Assembly (NCBI RefSeq): GCF_030232885.1 | Contig: NZ_JASPGD010000001.1 | Span: 186,001-250,000, forward strand | DNA length: 64,000 nucleotides | Direction of reading: 5' to 3' | From: Corynebacterium sp. MSK297 | GTDB taxonomy: Bacteria; Actinomycetota; Actinomycetes; Mycobacteriales; Mycobacteriaceae | Part shown: positions 62,646-64,000 of the stretch, one piece after another | Layout of the letters: each line of letters begins with the position of its first letter | Position numbering within the stretch: position 1 is the first letter of the stretch | Translations under genes and position numbers: made by a program | The notes under the pieces: model-generated | Database searches by the model: none | Seen by the model: only the letters and a program-made list of their open reading frames with translations | Told to the model about the DNA's origin: nothing

Positions 62646-64000
62646 CTACCCGCGCGCCAGGCGCTGCGAAAGCACGTGCGTAATACCGTCCGAGCGCATC
62701 GTCACGCCATAGAGCACATTCGCGACATCCATCGTCGGCTTCTGGTGCGTAATCACAATCAGCTGGGAATCCTTACGCAGCTCCTCAAACAACGCCAGCA
62801 GCCGTCGCAGATTCACATCATCCAGCGCAGCTTCTACCTCGTCCATCACATAAAACGGAGAAGGTCGAGCCCGGAAAATCGCCACCAGCATCGCCAATGC
62901 CGTCAGCGACTTCTCACCACCCGACAACAACGACAGGCGCTTCACCTTCTTGCCCGGCGGCCGGGCTTCCACCTCGATACCCGTGGTGAGCATGTCGTCG
63001 GGCTCAGTCAACAGCAAGCGCGCCTCGCCACCCGGAAATAGCGTGGCGAACACGCGCGGGAATTCCGCTTCCACGTCTTTCCAGGCTTGGGTGAACAACT
63101 CCAGGATTTGCTGGTCGACGTCCGTGATCATATTTTGCAGGTCACGCCGTGTCTGGATGACGTCGTCGAGCTGTTGCGACAGATAGTTGTAGCGTTCCTC
63201 CATCGCTTTGAATTCCTCGAGCGCCAGCGGGTTGACCTTACCCAAAGCCCCCAAGTCCTTTTCGGCACGCTTGAGCCGTTTAGTTTCTGCCGCCCGGTCG
63301 AAATCTTCACCTGGGCTGTATTCGCGCACCAGGTCCTCGATCGCAATGCCCAATTGCTCGCCAACTTTGTTCTCGGCTTCTTCCACGCGCACGGATGCCT
63401 GCGAGGCTTCCATGTCGGCTTGGTGAAATTCCTTCGTCGCCGCATCCAACGCTCGCCGCGCCGCGGAGACTTCCGAGCGCACCGCGTTCAGTCGCGTAGT
63501 CGTCTCGTTGCGCCGAGCAGTCAGCTCATCACGACGACGCGCAGCCTGGTCGGTCGCGTCCTCGGCCCGTGCTGCAATCTCCCGCGCATGGCCTAACACC
63601 GCTTCGGCCAACTCTGCCTGCTGCTTGCGCCGCGCCATCGCTTGCTCGTGCCTGCGCTTGGCCACCCGCTCGTGTTCTGCTTGCCGACGCAGCGCATCAC
63701 CTTTTCCTTGTGCCTGCCCGGCCCGGTCTTGCGCACTGCGCGCAGCTACAGCGGCATCCATCTCCCGCGCTTTGGCCGCAGATAACGCGGCCTGTGCCTC
63801 CTGACGCTGCTGGGCCAGAGATTCAGTTTCTTCATCCACACCGGCTGCATCGTCACCCCCGGCGGCACCACCGTGCTTGTCGACGCGCGCGAGCCGGTCA
63901 CTGACTTCCCGGTGCTGAGTTTCCAGTTTTTCGCTGCGTGTGCGTGCCTGCTGTGCACGTTCGGCGGCGGTCTCATGTTCACGGGTATAGCGTTCCACCT
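62646..64000 (-). CDS. smc: Chromosome segregation protein SMC, C-terminal part (cut by window edge)
   Basis: SMC is the ATPase of the bacterial condensin that organises and separates chromosomes. About 451 C-terminal residues are visible; the N-terminal head, hinge and start lie beyond the right edge. Most of the visible part is Ala/Arg/Glu/Gln-rich coiled coil, then the C-terminal head: signature RLSLLSGGEKSLTALAML and Walker B PFYVMDEVEAALDDVN, with the D-loop and switch His in LIVITHQKPTMD. The gene ends 37 bases before the binding-protein gene. Confidence 0.95.
   Translation of the reverse strand, partial: VERYTREHETAAERAQQARTRSEKLETQHREVSDRLARVDKHGGAAGGDDAAGVDEETESLAQQRQEAQAALSAAKAREMDAAVAARSAQDRAGQAQGKGDALRRQAEHERVAKRRHEQAMARRKQQAELAEAVLGHAREIAARAEDATDQAARRRDELTARRNETTTRLNAVRSEVSAARRALDAATKEFHQADMEASQASVRVEEAENKVGEQLGIAIEDLVREYSPGEDFDRAAETKRLKRAEKDLGALGKVNPLALEEFKAMEERYNYLSQQLDDVIQTRRDLQNMITDVDQQILELFTQAWKDVEAEFPRVFATLFPGGEARLLLTEPDDMLTTGIEVEARPPGKKVKRLSLLSGGEKSLTALAMLVAIFRARPSPFYVMDEVEAALDDVNLRRLLALFEELRKDSQLIVITHQKPTMDVANVLYGVTMRSDGITHVLSQRLARG

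Overview
The window looks like a core-chromosome segment of a Corynebacterium species (mid-50s % GC judged by eye). Genus-level evidence is mycothione reductase (mycothiol metabolism), malate:quinone oxidoreductase, the actinobacterial families DUF2469, DUF2631 and a DUF4439-like lipoprotein, a Rip1-type site-2 protease, and gene order matching what is known of C. glutamicum around nusA-infB, mqo-mtr, rpsB-tsf-pyrH-frr-cdsA, thiE/thiO-thiS-thiG-thiF, rpsP-rimM-trmD and amt-PII-ffh. I do not assign a species. No rRNA, tRNA, CRISPR array, insertion sequence or prophage was seen.

Layout. 1-3.9 kb: rimP-nusA-ylxR-infB (minus strand; infB runs off the left edge). 3.9-8.5 kb: divergent rimP/lipoprotein, a PhzF-like isomerase, proS and yaaA. 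8.7-11.2 kb: an ornithine-cyclodeaminase-family/SelO pair ending in a perfect 20-bp hairpin. 11.3-18 kb: mqo, an alpha/beta hydrolase with mtr, map and an amino-acid permease. 18-24 kb: a class B penicillin-binding lipoprotein, ispG, rip1, dxr and a DUF2631 protein. 24-30 kb: rlmN, cdsA, frr, pyrH, tsf, rpsB. 30-38.8 kb: an M23-like protein, xerC, dprA, comM, yraN, a DUF2469 protein, rnhB, two tandem signal peptidases I and rplS. 38.9-43 kb: thiamin genes with thiE and thiO fused in one ORF. 43-48 kb: a small membrane protein, tex, trmD, rimM, rpsP. 48-54 kb: an SGNH-type acyltransferase, ffh, PII and amt. 53.9-59.7 kb: a complete mrp antiporter operon. 59.7-64 kb: ftsY, a glycine-betaine-type binding lipoprotein and smc (runs off the right edge).

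Most genes serve information processing (translation initiation, ribosomal proteins, ribosome maturation, tRNA/rRNA methylation, SRP targeting), envelope biogenesis (isoprenoid and phospholipid precursors, peptidoglycan, signal peptidases) and vitamin synthesis. Departures from the standard corynebacterial plan: the ThiE-ThiO fusion; PII with no glnD between it and ffh; an mrp operon between ftsY and amt; an orphan betaine-type binding protein between smc and ftsY; short low-complexity insertions in several housekeeping proteins; and a recurring start architecture (TANNNT, 6-8 bases, ATG/GTG) predicting many leaderless mRNAs. I found no clear multi-gene defence, secondary-metabolite or otherwise unknown system; the strongest novelty candidates are the ThiE-ThiO fusion, the altered nitrogen-control locus, a small ORF overlapping the end of tex, and paired DnaA-box sequences upstream of the M23-like gene.
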